A stretch of 16,135 nucleotides of DNA from Reyranella sp. (GTDB lineage: Bacteria > Pseudomonadota > Alphaproteobacteria > Reyranellales > Reyranellaceae): positions 1 to 16,135 of the forward strand of contig SCVT01000591.1 of the NCBI GenBank assembly GCA_004296815.1, written 5' to 3'. The notes below the pieces were generated by a model. The model searched no databases and was not told the DNA's origin. It was given only the letters and a program-made list of their open reading frames with translations. A program made the translations under genes and the position numbers. Below are positions 7,324-15,283 of the stretch, in pieces; position 1 is the stretch's first letter, and each line of letters starts with the position of its first letter.

Positions 7324-7402
7324 ACGCTGGAAAGAGGCCAAATTCCGGCTGACACGCCCGCCTCCCCGTGGCTTGCTCGCCCCTCTTCGAGGGAGCTTGT
7401 GT

Positions 7403-8029
7403 ATGACTTTCGAGACTTGGGCGGCCTTCGCCGCGGCGTCCAGCGTCCTTCTGGTGATCCCGGGCCCGACCGTCCTGCTGGTCGTGTCCTACGCACTGGG
7501 CCAGGGCTGGCGCACGGCGCTGCCCATGGCGGTCGGCGTGGCGCTGGGTGACTTCACCGCTATGACACTGTCGATGCTGGGGCTGGGCGCCCTGCTCGCC
7601 ACCTCGGCCACGCTGTTCACCGTGCTCAAGTGGGTGGGCGCGGCCTACCTTGTCTATCTCGGGATCAAGCTCTGGCGCTCGGGCGGCGCGCTCGACGCCC
7701 AGCCCCGCACCGACGCCGTGTCGGCGGCCAAGATGCTCGGCCACGCCTGGCTGGTGACGGCGCTCAACCCCAAGAGCATCACCTTCTTCGTGGCCTTCCT
7801 GCCGGCCTTCATCGACCCGACGGCCGACTTCCTCACCCAGATGCTGGTCTTCGAGGCGACGTTCCTCGTGCTGGCCTTCGCCAATGCCTTCGGCTACGCG
7901 CTGGTCGCCTCGCGCGCCCGGCGCTTCGCCTCCGATTCGCGCGCCATCGGCGTGGTGAACAAGGTCGGCGGCGGCCTGCTGGTCGGCGCCGGCGTGGCGA
8001 CGGTGGGCTTCGCCGGCTCGCGCAGCTAG
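7403..8029 (+). CDS. LysE/RhtB family translocator
   Basis: This 208-residue inner-membrane protein has about six hydrophobic helices. The signature is at the N-terminus: VLLVIPGPTVLLVVSYAL with PGPT at 20-23, followed by GWRTALPMAVGVALGD. Later AAYLVYLGIKLWRSG and LNPKSITFFVAFLPAFI match the RhtB/LysE fold, which exports amino acids or derivatives such as homoserine, threonine or lysine. The exact substrate is not readable. Start 7403 is chosen because GGGAG sits 7 bases upstream. An in-frame ATG at 7373 would add 10 polar residues with no family match. It is divergent from a TetR regulator and stops 7 bp before the 3' end of the convergent tRNA-Arg. Confidence 0.92.
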   Translation: MTFETWAAFAAASSVLLVIPGPTVLLVVSYALGQGWRTALPMAVGVALGDFTAMTLSMLGLGALLATSATLFTVLKWVGAAYLVYLGIKLWRSGGALDAQPRTDAVSAAKMLGHAWLVTALNPKSITFFVAFLPAFIDPTADFLTQMLVFEATFLVLAFANAFGYALVASRARRFASDSRAIGVVNKVGGGLLVGAGVATVGFAGSRS

Positions 8030-8036
8030 CAGACGC

Positions 8037-8113
8037 TGGCGACCCCGGCGTGACTCGAACACGCAACATCCTGCTTAGAAGGCAGGTGCTCTATCCAGTT
8101 GAGCTACGGGGTC
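8037..8113 (-). tRNA. tRNA-Arg (anticodon UCU)
   Basis: The full cloverleaf reads on the minus strand. The acceptor stem is GACCCCG/CGGGGTC, the D stem GCTC/GAGC and the anticodon stem CCTGC/GCAGG around loop CTTCTAA. The T stem is GCGTG/CACGC with loop TTCGAGT. The discriminator is G, and CCA is encoded in the genome (8037-8039). All stems are fully paired. It decodes AGA. Confidence 0.97.
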
Positions 8114-8129
8114 GATCCGGCAGACCCGG

Positions 8130-8432
8130 TCAGTGCGTCCAGCGACCGACGCGAGTGTAGGCGAAATTGTCGGCGTAGGCCTTCGGTCTGACGGGCCGGC
8201 TGTGGGGCATCTCGACCGTGTACTGCCAGCCGTTCTTCTCGGCATGGGCCTTGGCTTCGTCCAGCGTCGGGAAGAACAGCTTCACCTGCTGCATGGTGTT
8301 GCGCGAGCTGGTCCAGCCCATCAGCGGGTCGATCTCCTTGCGCGACGGCTCGGCCTCGAGCACCCACTCCAGGGTGTTGGCCTGGCCGGACTGCATGGCC
8401 GTTTTGGCCGGCTTGAAGATGCGAACCTGCAT
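8130..8432 (-). CDS. Complex I accessory subunit, NDUFS4-like (ETC complex I subunit)
   Basis: The protein is 100 residues and matches the conserved region of the 18/21-kDa NDUFS4 accessory subunit of NADH:ubiquinone oxidoreductase, found in alphaproteobacteria and mitochondria. Recognisable parts are the start (MQVRIFKPAKTAMQSG), LEWVLEAEPSR, PLMGWTSSRNTMQQVKLFF (38-56), the EAKAHAEKNGW segment and the C-terminal KAYADNFAYTRVGRWTH. It is expected on the peripheral arm of complex I near the NADH-oxidising module. AGGAG sits just before the ATG. The gene lies between two tRNA genes on the same strand, 44 bp after tRNA-Pro and 16 bp before tRNA-Arg, and away from any nuo operon, as is usual for this accessory gene. 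Confidence 0.93.
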   Translation of the reverse strand: MQVRIFKPAKTAMQSGQANTLEWVLEAEPSRKEIDPLMGWTSSRNTMQQVKLFFPTLDEAKAHAEKNGWQYTVEMPHSRPVRPKAYADNFAYTRVGRWTH

Positions 8433-8476
8433 GGCTCCTGCTACTCCGCTGAGACCGATCGGTGGACCGGGGAACG

Positions 8477-8553
8477 TGGTCGGGGCGGCCGGATTCGAAC
8501 CGACGACCTTCTGCGCCCAAGGCAGACGCGCTACCAGACTGCGCTACGCCCCG
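8477..8553 (-). tRNA. tRNA-Pro (anticodon UGG)
   Basis: The complete cloverleaf is on the minus strand. The acceptor stem is CGGGGCG/CGCCCCG, the D stem GCGC/GCGC and the anticodon stem TCTGC/GCAGA around loop CTTGGGC. The T stem is GTCGG/CCGGC with loop TTCGAAT. The discriminator is A, and CCA is encoded in the genome (8477-8479). It reads CCN proline codons. Confidence 0.97.
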
Positions 8554-8556
8554 CCG

Positions 8557-8581
8557 AAACACCTCGCTGACGCGAGGGTTT
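8557..8581. repeat. Hairpin in divergent tRNA-Pro/DUF2237 spacer
   Basis: The stem is AAAC plus CCTCGC (with one bulged A between them), a TGAC loop, then GCGAGG plus GTTT, in the 84-bp gap 8554-8637. It resembles an intrinsic terminator stem in shape, with short A/T edges, but sits upstream of both divergent genes, immediately before the tRNA-Pro 5' end. Its role is unclear. Confidence 0.4.
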
Positions 8582-8637
8582 CTACCAGCGACCCGGGCGG
8601 GTCGAAAGCGCAATTTCCGGGTGATAGGCTCCGGCCC

Positions 8638-9045
8638 ATGTTCGACCAGACGCCCGAGGAAGGCCGGCCGGGCCGGGCCCCGTCCATCAACGTGCTGGGC
8701 GGCGTCCTGCTTCCCTGCTCGACCGAGCCCGTGACCGGCTTCTACCGCGACGGCTGCTGCAACACCGGTGCGGAGGATATCGGCTTGCACACGGTCTGTG
8801 CCGTCATGACGGCGGAGTTCCTGATGTTCTCCAAGTCGCGCGGCAACGACCTCAGCACGCCGATGCCGCAGTACGGGTTCGCCGGCCTCAAGCCCGGCGA
8901 CCGCTGGTGCCTCTGTGCCAGCCGTTGGAAAGAAGCCTTCGATGCCGGCGCTGCGCCCCTCGCCGTGCTCGAGGCCACACACGCCGTCACCCTGCGCGTC
9001 GTCTCGCTCGACGACCTCAAGCAGCACGCCTTCCGGCCACACTAG
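8638..9045 (+). CDS. DUF2237 family protein
   Basis: This 135-residue cytoplasmic protein is of the DUF2237 family, full length for it. The conserved signature is intact: SINVLGG, PCSTEPVTGFYRDGCCNTG (26-44), GLHTVCAVMT (49-58), SRGNDLSTP (67-75), FAGLKPGDRWCLCASRWKEA (81-100) and LEATHAVTLRVVSLDDLKQHA. Six cysteines (C27, C40, C41, C54, C91, C93) and H51 are a striking set for so small a protein and could bind a metal or form a redox centre. The family has no assigned reaction that I know of. The start at 8638 fits where the conserved region begins; there is no strong Shine-Dalgarno. The 3' end is followed within 11 bp by the Pho-box-like site of the next operon. Confidence 0.92.
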   Translation: MFDQTPEEGRPGRAPSINVLGGVLLPCSTEPVTGFYRDGCCNTGAEDIGLHTVCAVMTAEFLMFSKSRGNDLSTPMPQYGFAGLKPGDRWCLCASRWKEAFDAGAAPLAVLEATHAVTLRVVSLDDLKQHAFRPH

Positions 9046-9056
9046 CTTCCGGCTCA

Positions 9057-9074
9057 CTGTCCTCATCCTGTAAC
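9057..9074 (+). promoter_or_regulatory. Candidate Pho box upstream of pstS
   Basis: CTGTCCT-CATC-CTGTAAC is two 7-base direct repeats 11 bp apart, close to the PhoB consensus CTGTCAT-N4-CTGTCAT (11 of the 14 repeat positions match). A possible -10 element, TACATT (9086-9091), lies 11 bases after the box, the usual place for PhoB-activated promoters. The site is 53 bp before the PstS start codon. Confidence 0.65.
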
Positions 9075-9127
9075 GCACGCCCGTCTACATTCCGCCGCGG
9101 TCGAGTTGAAGGCCGGGGGCGGGGGTC

Positions 9128-10207
9128 ATGCAGGCAGGCATTTTCGAGAGCGGTCCATCGTTGCGTGGGCCGCTTCTGGCGCTCGCCACCTTCTTCGCCC
9201 TGCTGACCGGCCTTGCCGCGCCGCTCGCCGCCGAGCCCATCCGTGGCGCGGGCTCCACCTTCGTCGCACCGCTGATGGAACGTTGGCAGCAGCGCTTCCG
9301 TGAGGTGCAGGCCGACGGCGGCGACCAGCTCTCCGTCGACCTGGGAGTCGACTACGAGCCGGTCGGCTCGCTCGCGGGCGTCATGCGGGCGTCGCAGCTC
9401 GGCATGGATTTCGGCGTGACCGAACGGCCGCTGACCACGGCGGAGCTCGCGCGCGACGGACTCGGCCAGTTTCCCCTGGTCATGGGCGGCATCTCGATCG
9501 TCGCAAACCTCGAGGGCGTCGCGCCCGGCGCGCTGCAGCTCACCGGGCCCGTGCTTGCGGACATCTACCTCGGCCGCATCACCACGTGGAACGCGCCTGC
9601 GATCGCAGCACTCAATCCCGGACTGACGCTGCCCGCCGCCCCCATCAAGGTCGTCCATCGCAGTGACGGCTCGGGCACGACCTACAATCTCGCCGTGTTT
9701 CTCTCGGGCAAGAGCGAAGCCTGGAAGAGCTCGCTCGGCGCCGACACCGAGCTGCGCTGGACGACGGGTTTGGGCGCGCGCGGCAATGCCGGAGTCGCGC
9801 GTGCGGTGCGCGAGACCCGCAATGCCATCGGCTATGTCGAATCGGGCCTCGCGGCGCGCCTCGGTCTCGCCGACGTTCGCCTGCAGAATCGCAGCGGCGC
9901 CTTCGTGCGCGCCGACGCGGCCACGATCTCGGAGGCGGCCCTGGGCGTCGACTGGGCGAAGTCCGCCGACTTCGATCTCCTCATCGTCGATTCGCCGGGC
10001 GCTGGTGCCTACCCTCTCGTCGCCACCGTCTTCGTCGTTGCGCCGAAGAAGCGGACGCCGTCGCGGCGGGCCGCCTTCCAGTTCTTCCGCTTCGCCCTGG
10101 GCGACGGCAGCCGCGACGCGCTCGACCTCGGCTACGTGCCCCTGCCCGCCCCGCTCGTCCAGACCCTGATCGCGACCTGGCCGAAGACCTTCACCGGCGC
10201 TCGCTAG
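9128..10207 (+). CDS. pstS: PstS-type periplasmic phosphate-binding protein
   Basis: The protein is 359 residues. A signal peptide of about 35 residues (hydrophobic LLALATFFALLTGLAAPLAA) is followed by IRGAGSTFVAPLMERW, the phosphate-contacting GAGSTF loop of PstS. Further family landmarks are VDYEPVGSLAGV, DFGVTERPLT, ADIYLGRITTWNAPAIAALNPG, HRSDGSGTTYNLAVFL and RGNAGVARAVRETRNAIGYVE. It should bind inorganic phosphate in the periplasm. GGGGG precedes the ATG by two bases. A Pho-box-like site lies upstream. Unlike a standard pst operon, no pstC, pstA or pstB follows; instead a sodium/phosphate cotransporter starts 36 bp downstream. The binding protein may serve a transporter encoded elsewhere or act as a phosphate scavenger or sensor. 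Confidence 0.93.
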   Translation: MQAGIFESGPSLRGPLLALATFFALLTGLAAPLAAEPIRGAGSTFVAPLMERWQQRFREVQADGGDQLSVDLGVDYEPVGSLAGVMRASQLGMDFGVTERPLTTAELARDGLGQFPLVMGGISIVANLEGVAPGALQLTGPVLADIYLGRITTWNAPAIAALNPGLTLPAAPIKVVHRSDGSGTTYNLAVFLSGKSEAWKSSLGADTELRWTTGLGARGNAGVARAVRETRNAIGYVESGLAARLGLADVRLQNRSGAFVRADAATISEAALGVDWAKSADFDLLIVDSPGAGAYPLVATVFVVAPKKRTPSRRAAFQFFRFALGDGSRDALDLGYVPLPAPLVQTLIATWPKTFTGAR

Positions 10208-10243
10208 CGCCTACGTCCAAGCTTCCGACGGAGACGACAGACC

Positions 10244-11980
10244 ATGCAGATCGACTATTTCACGCAGGTTCTCGTGCCTGTCATCGGCGGCCTCGGCATC
10301 TTCATGCTCGGGCTCGAGTTCATGTCCAATGGCATCCAGGCGCTGTCGGTCAACAAGATGCGGGCCTTCCTCGCCAAGGCCGCCGGCACCCCGGTCAAGG
10401 GCGTCATTGCCGGCACGCTGATCACCGGCGTGATCCAGTCCTCAACCGCGATGACGGTCATGACCGTCGGTCTCGTGAACGCGGGCGTCATCGCCCTTCG
10501 GCCGGCGATCAGCGTCATCATGGGCGCCAACATCGGTACGACGCTCGGCAACGGCCTGATCGCCCTGCCGCTCGGACCGCTCGGGCTGATCTTCTCGGGC
10601 TTCTTCGCGCTGGTCTACGTGTTCGCCAAGAGCGAGAAGGTCCGCAACATCGCGCTCGCCTGCATGGGCTTCGCGCTGATCTTTTACGGCCTCAACCTGA
10701 TGACCGGCGGCCTGCGCCCGCTGCGCAACATGCCCGAGGTCATGGAGATCATGCGCAGCCTGAAGGCCGACAACTACATCGCCCTGCTGAGCTGCGTCGC
10801 GATCGCTGCCTTCATCACGGCGATGATCCACTCGTCGTCGGCGACGATCGGCATTGTGATGGGTCTCGGCTCCGCCGGCATCCTCGACTGGCAGACCGCG
10901 GTCGCCTTCTCGCTCGGCGCCGACCTCGGCACCACGATCACCTCCTGGATGGCGTCGTGGACACTCTCCAAGAACGCCAAGCGGGCGGCCTACGCACACA
11001 TATCGTTCAACATCATCGGCGTGATGGTGACGATACCGCTGTTCTTCGTATCGATGGACGTCCTGAAATGGGTGATGCAGTGGTTCGGCGGCGATCCCGG
11101 CATCCCCGTCATGATCAACGGCAAGGAGACCTTGCCCCTCGTTCCCGTCGCGGTCGGTCTCTACTCGACCTTCTTCAACGTCTTCAACACCGCCCTGCTC
11201 TTCCCGTTCGTCGGCGTGTTCGAGCGGGTGCTGAGCCGCGTCGGCCGCACCGATTCCGAGGACGTCGAGGACTACTCGGCGCCGAAGTATCTCGACAAGG
11301 CGCTGGCCGACGACTTCGTCAAGGCGGTGCCGGCGGTCCAGCAGGAGACCTACCGGCATCTCCATGCGGGCGCCTTGTTCCTCGACATCGCGCGCGGCTC
11401 GAAGAAGGCGCCGTCCGATCCCGGCGACCACTATGCCGCGACCGACATCCTGTCGCGCGACATCCGGGCCTACACCGCGAACCTCCTGCAGGCCGACCTG
11501 CCGCATGAGCAGGTCGATCTCCTCGCGAGCATGATCGAGGAGGCGGACTTCACCGCCGCACTCGCCGAGTCGCTCCACCAGGTGGCACGACGCGTGAAGC
11601 GAGAGAAGTTCAGCGCTCAGGCGCAGGACATCGTCAGCCAGTCCCTCGACAAGCTCGAATTCTCTCTTCGCGACATCGTGCCGGACTTCGGACTCGTCAT
11701 GCCTTCGATGCCGGCACGCCACATCAAGTTCCCGACGATCGAGGAACTTCGCGCCAAGACCCTGGCGCTCGGCGCCAACGCCGGCGCCAGCGAACGCGGG
11801 ACCATCCTGTCGATCCTGGGGAGCATCGAACGCGCCGAATATCTCATTCGGCGGATCGACGAGGAGCGGACGTCCGTCGACCGCGAGAGTGTCCTCGCGC
11901 GGGTATCGGCGCGTCGCAGCAGCGGCACGAAGCGGCCGCCGGAGCCGTCGGGCGGTCTCGCCCCGGCGCCCGCCGAATAG
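10244..11980 (+). CDS. Na+/phosphate cotransporter family protein with PhoU-like C-terminal domain
   Basis: This 578-residue inner-membrane protein is of the NptA/YjbB-type Na/Pi-II family. The two inverted-repeat halves each show the substrate motif: GVIQSSTAMTVMTVG with QSSTA at 65-69 followed by GANIGTT (94-100), then MIHSSSATIGIVMG with HSSSA at 196-200 followed by GADLGTT (225-231). About eight or more membrane segments fill residues 10-330. Residues about 355-540 are soluble and helical with PhoU-like character, and the end is a short disordered proline-rich tail. It moves phosphate with sodium, in or out depending on context; Enterobacteria's YjbB exports. GGAG is 10 bases upstream of the ATG. 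It probably shares the Pho-box promoter with pstS. Its 3' end runs into a perfect hairpin. Confidence 0.93.
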   Translation: MQIDYFTQVLVPVIGGLGIFMLGLEFMSNGIQALSVNKMRAFLAKAAGTPVKGVIAGTLITGVIQSSTAMTVMTVGLVNAGVIALRPAISVIMGANIGTTLGNGLIALPLGPLGLIFSGFFALVYVFAKSEKVRNIALACMGFALIFYGLNLMTGGLRPLRNMPEVMEIMRSLKADNYIALLSCVAIAAFITAMIHSSSATIGIVMGLGSAGILDWQTAVAFSLGADLGTTITSWMASWTLSKNAKRAAYAHISFNIIGVMVTIPLFFVSMDVLKWVMQWFGGDPGIPVMINGKETLPLVPVAVGLYSTFFNVFNTALLFPFVGVFERVLSRVGRTDSEDVEDYSAPKYLDKALADDFVKAVPAVQQETYRHLHAGALFLDIARGSKKAPSDPGDHYAATDILSRDIRAYTANLLQADLPHEQVDLLASMIEEADFTAALAESLHQVARRVKREKFSAQAQDIVSQSLDKLEFSLRDIVPDFGLVMPSMPARHIKFPTIEELRAKTLALGANAGASERGTILSILGSIERAEYLIRRIDEERTSVDRESVLARVSARRSSGTKRPPEPSGGLAPAPAE

Positions 11981-11993
11981 CCGAGAGCCGATA

Positions 11994-12022
11994 CGAGGCG
12001 CAGCGCCTAAAGCTGCGCCTCG
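11994..12022. terminator. Bidirectional hairpin between convergent genes
   Basis: A perfect 11-bp inverted repeat, CGAGGCGCAGC / GCTGCGCCTCG, has a 7-base loop (GCCTAAA) that contains the TAG stop of the PhzF-family gene. It separates that gene from the convergent Na/Pi cotransporter gene. There is no T-run, so it is not a textbook intrinsic terminator, but it is a strong stem well placed to end both transcripts. Confidence 0.6.
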
Positions 12023-12897
12023 CCCCGCAGGACCGGCACGCACTGGCCGGCGATGGTGGCGCGGATGCCGTCGTCCGTGCGTCGCGCAATCACCCGCAGC
12101 AGGCTCGGCCGCCCCATCTTCACGCCCTGATGGATATCGACCTTTAGCTCGCGGCCGTCCGTCAGTGACAGCAGCAGCGCACCGAGTGGACCCGCAGCAC
12201 TGCCCGTGGCCGCATCCTCGAAGGTTCCACCGAGCGGCGCGAACATTCGCGCCTGCACTTTGCCCGGCCCATCGTGGGCATAGAGGTAGAGGGCGAAGCG
12301 CCCCTCGAGCTTCGGCTCGCGCTTCACGGCCGCACGAAACGGCGTGACCTCGGGCAGTGCGCGCGCCAGCGCCTCCGGCGACACTTCGGCAAGCACGAAC
12401 GGATTGCCGAGCGAAGCTGCCACCGGCTTGTGCGCTTTGGTCAGCACATCGCGCTCCTGCAGGCCGGCGCAGGCCGCAACTTCGGCGACCGGGATCTCGA
12501 CGCCCAGCGTCAACGGCTGCGGCGCCGCGATCGTCGCGCCGACCACGGCGCCAGAGGAATCGCGCTCGACGTCGATCGCGACCAGACCGGCCAACTCCTC
12601 GAAGCGGAGCTTGCCGTTCGTGTCCCTGCCCTGCTGCGCCAGCACGTAGGCGGTGCCGACATTGGGATGGCCGGCGAACGGCATCTCGCGCGTGCGCGTG
12701 AAGATGCGGACGCGGGCGGTGTTGGCCGGATCCTCCGGCGGCAGCACGAAGGTCGTCTCGCTGAGATTGAACTCGGCTGCCAGCGACTGCATCTCCGCGT
12801 CGCTCATGCCGCTCGCATCGGGGAACACGGCCAGTGGATTGCCACCGAACCTCCGTGTGGTGAAGACGTCGACGGTGACGAAGGAATAGGTCCGCAT
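12007..12897 (-). CDS. PhzF-family protein (isomerase-like)
   Basis: The 296-residue protein has the diaminopimelate-epimerase-like fold of PhzF. The signatures are [16 protein letters not shown] (10-25), FNLSETTFV (43-51) with the expected catalytic glutamate E47, [21 protein letters not shown] (66-86) and, in the second half, [19 protein letters not shown]. In phenazine producers PhzF isomerises dihydro-hydroxyanthranilate, but most family members, as here, sit without other phz genes and have unknown substrates. Its ATG follows the fhs stop by two bases, so it is the second gene of a translationally coupled pair with formate-tetrahydrofolate ligase. The stop is in the loop of a hairpin shared with the convergent cotransporter gene. 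Confidence 0.92.
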   Translation of the reverse strand: MRTYSFVTVDVFTTRRFGGNPLAVFPDASGMSDAEMQSLAAEFNLSETTFVLPPEDPANTARVRIFTRTREMPFAGHPNVGTAYVLAQQGRDTNGKLRFEELAGLVAIDVERDSSGAVVGATIAAPQPLTLGVEIPVAEVAACAGLQERDVLTKAHKPVAASLGNPFVLAEVSPEALARALPEVTPFRAAVKREPKLEGRFALYLYAHDGPGKVQARMFAPLGGTFEDAATGSAAGPLGALLLSLTDGRELKVDIHQGVKMGRPSLLRVIARRTDDGIRATIAGQCVPVLRGEAQL

Positions 12898-12899
12898 GG

Positions 12900-14567
12900 T
12901 CAGAAGATCCCGTCGACTTCGCCGTCAGCCGTGAGCCGGATGCGCTCGGCCGCCGGCACCCGTGGCAGGCCGGGCATGCTCATGATCTCGCCGGCCATGG
13001 CGACCACGAAACCCGCACCGGCAGACAATCGCACCTCGCGGATCGGCAGCGTGTGGCCGGTCGGCGCACCGCGCAGTTCGGGATCGGCGGAGAAGCTGTA
13101 CTGGGTCTTGGCGATGCAGACGGGCAGCTTGCCGTAGCCCATGGCCTCGAGCGCCTTGAGGCGGCGTTGCGCGGACCCGGCGATCGCCACGCCCGAGGCG
13201 CGGTAGATCTCCTTCGCGACCGTCTCGATCTTGGCGGCCAGCGGCAGGTCGTCGGGATAGAGCGGATGGAAGGACGCCTTGCCTTCTTCCAGCGTGGCCA
13301 CGGCCGCACGCGCGAGGTCCTCCGCACCTGCGCCGCCCTTGGCCCAATGCTCGCAGAGATAGGCCTTGGCGCCGGCCGCCGCACATTTCTCCTCGATCAG
13401 CTTCAGCTCGGCCGGTGTATCGCTCAGGAAGCGGTTGATGCCGACCAGCACCGGCAGGCCGAACTTGCCGAGGTTCTCGACGTGACGCAGCAGGTTGGGC
13501 AGGCCGCGCTCGACCGCGCCGACATCCTCCTTCTCGAGCGACTTCTCGTCGGCGCCGCCGTGCAGCTTCAGCGCCCGCACGGTCGCCACCACGACCGCAA
13601 GCCCGGGCTTCAGGCCGGCCTGGCGGCACTTGATGTCGAGGAACTTCTCCGCGCCGAGATCGGCGCCGAAGCCCGCCTCGGTGACGACGTAGTCGCCGAG
13701 CGCCAGGGCGGCGCGCGTGGCGATCACCGAGTTGCAACCGTGTGCGATGTTGGCGAACGGGCCGCCGTGGATCAGCACGGGGTTGTTCTCCAGCGTCTGC
13801 ACGAGATTGGGCTTGGCCGCGTCCTTGAGCACGGCCGCCATCGCCGACGCCGCCTTCAGGTCACCCGCCGTGACCGGCTTGCCGTCGCGCGTCTCGGCCA
13901 CGACGATGCGCGCCAGCCGCTGCTCGAGATCCTCGAGGTCGCGCGCGAGGCAGAGGATCGCCATGACCTCGGACGCTGTCGTGATGTCGAAGCGCGCCTG
14001 CCGCGGGAAGCCGTTGGCGACACCGCCCAGGCTCACCACCGTGTCGCGCAGCGCGCGGTCGTTCATGTCGAGCACGCGCGGCCAGAACACACGCCGGGCG
14101 TCGATGCCCAGCGCGTTGCCCCAGTAGATGTGGTTGTCGAGCATGGCCGCGAGCAGGTTGTGCGCCGTGGTGATGGCGTGGAAGTCTCCGGTGAAATGAA
14201 GGTTGATCTCCGCCATCGGCACGATCTGCGCCAGGCCGCCACCGGTGGCGCCGCCTTTCTGGCCGAAGCACGGGCCGAGGCTGGGCTCGCGCAGCGCGAT
14301 CGCCGTCTTCTTGCCGAGCCGGCAGAGCGCATCGCCGAGGCCGATCGTTGTCGTGGTCTTGCCCTCGCCCGCCTTCGTGGGACTGATCGCCGTCACCAGG
14401 ATCAGGTGGCCCTGCTTATGGCCGACGAGCGACTTCACGAAACCGCTGTCGAGCTTGGCCTTGTCGCGGCCGTAGGGCTCGAGCGCCTCCCCGGGAATGC
14501 CCAGCCGGCCCGCGACCTCGCCCATCGGCTTCTTGATTGCGCGCCGCGCGATCTCGATATCGGACAT
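12900..14567 (-). CDS. fhs: Formate--tetrahydrofolate ligase
   Basis: The 555-residue cytoplasmic enzyme makes 10-formyltetrahydrofolate from formate, tetrahydrofolate and ATP, feeding one-carbon units to purine and other synthesis. The length is right for the family. Key parts are the ATP P-loop [10 protein letters not shown] (64-73), the diagnostic [18 protein letters not shown] (94-111), [22 protein letters not shown] (about 118-139) and the later [21 protein letters not shown] stretch. Start 14567 is preceded by GGGGAG at 5 bases and gives [10 protein letters not shown], the family-typical start; the longer reading from 14636 would run into the divergent methyltransferase gene. The next gene, a PhzF-family protein, starts two bases after the stop. 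The pairing's purpose is unclear. A divergent O-methyltransferase lies 53 bp away. Confidence 0.97.
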   Translation of the reverse strand: MSDIEIARRAIKKPMGEVAGRLGIPGEALEPYGRDKAKLDSGFVKSLVGHKQGHLILVTAISPTKAGEGKTTTTIGLGDALCRLGKKTAIALREPSLGPCFGQKGGATGGGLAQIVPMAEINLHFTGDFHAITTAHNLLAAMLDNHIYWGNALGIDARRVFWPRVLDMNDRALRDTVVSLGGVANGFPRQARFDITTASEVMAILCLARDLEDLEQRLARIVVAETRDGKPVTAGDLKAASAMAAVLKDAAKPNLVQTLENNPVLIHGGPFANIAHGCNSVIATRAALALGDYVVTEAGFGADLGAEKFLDIKCRQAGLKPGLAVVVATVRALKLHGGADEKSLEKEDVGAVERGLPNLLRHVENLGKFGLPVLVGINRFLSDTPAELKLIEEKCAAAGAKAYLCEHWAKGGAGAEDLARAAVATLEEGKASFHPLYPDDLPLAAKIETVAKEIYRASGVAIAGSAQRRLKALEAMGYGKLPVCIAKTQYSFSADPELRGAPTGHTLPIREVRLSAGAGFVVAMAGEIMSMPGLPRVPAAERIRLTADGEVDGIF

Positions 14568-14620
14568 TCCACTCCCCACGCACCTACCATTGAGCGGGGC
14601 AGACCCTAGCAGGAGACACC

Positions 14621-15283
14621 ATGAAGAGTTGGGCAAAAATCGATGGCCCCGTGGCCGACTATGTCGACGCCAACTGGCTGCGCGAGCCGCCGCTGCGACG
14701 GCGCCTGCGCGAGGAGACGGCCTCGAAGACGCCGCGTCCGACGATGCAGATTTCCGCCCACCAGGGCCAGCAGATCGGCCTGCTCGCCCGCCTGATCGGC
14801 GCCCGTCGCGCCGTCGAGGTCGGCACCTTCACGGGCTACTCCTCGCTCTGCATCGCCGAGGCGCTGCCGACCGATGGCAAGCTGTGGTGCTGTGACGTCA
14901 GCACCGAGTGGACGGCCATCGCCCGTCGCTACTGGAAGGAAGCCGGTCTCGACAACCGCATCGAGCTCACGATCGGTCCGGCAACCGCCACGCTCGACTG
15001 GCTGCTGGCGCAGGGTCTCGCCGGCCAGCTCGACCTCGCCTTCATCGATGCCAACAAGGACGACTACGACGCCTACTACGAGCGCTGCCTCAAGCTGGTG
15101 CGCCGCGGCGGCCTCGTGCTGGTCGACAATGTCCTGTGGGGCGGCTCGGTCGCCAACCTGGCCGAGAACGACCGCGACACACAGGCGATCCGCGCCCTGA
15201 ACGCCAAGCTCAAGACCGACGAGCGCGTCGACCTCACCCTGTTCGCCGTGGGCGACGGCATGACGTGTGCCCTCAAGCGCTAG
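14621..15283 (+). CDS. Class I SAM-dependent O-methyltransferase (caffeoyl-CoA OMT family)
   Basis: The 220-residue protein uses S-adenosylmethionine to methylate a hydroxyl, probably of a catechol-like compound. The SAM-binding motif is [18 protein letters not shown] (66-83, core E-V-G-T-F-T-G-Y), with WCCDVST as the next strand. [18 protein letters not shown] (about 139-156) and [15 protein letters not shown] give the metal-binding residues D141, D167 and N168 expected in cation-dependent members. [19 protein letters not shown] before the SAM site is typical as well. AGGAG lies 7 bases before the ATG. It is divergent from fhs, so both could share regulation around one-carbon supply, though that is only inference. 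It ends 11 bp from the convergent DUF192 gene. Confidence 0.92.
   Translation: MKSWAKIDGPVADYVDANWLREPPLRRRLREETASKTPRPTMQISAHQGQQIGLLARLIGARRAVEVGTFTGYSSLCIAEALPTDGKLWCCDVSTEWTAIARRYWKEAGLDNRIELTIGPATATLDWLLAQGLAGQLDLAFIDANKDDYDAYYERCLKLVRRGGLVLVDNVLWGGSVANLAENDRDTQAIRALNAKLKTDERVDLTLFAVGDGMTCALKR

Noticed and set aside
10442..12043. 533-codon minus-strand frame opposite the Na/Pi cotransporter
   Set aside because: Composition is Arg/Glu/His-rich and without motifs; the plus strand has QSSTA and HSSSA motifs and a ribosome site.
12007..12897. Phenazine biosynthesis
   Set aside because: A single PhzF-family gene coupled to fhs, with no other phz gene in the window.
13053..14609. 518-codon plus-strand frame opposite fhs
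   Set aside because: The minus strand encodes an unmistakable full-length formate-tetrahydrofolate ligase; the antisense frame has no recognisable motif.
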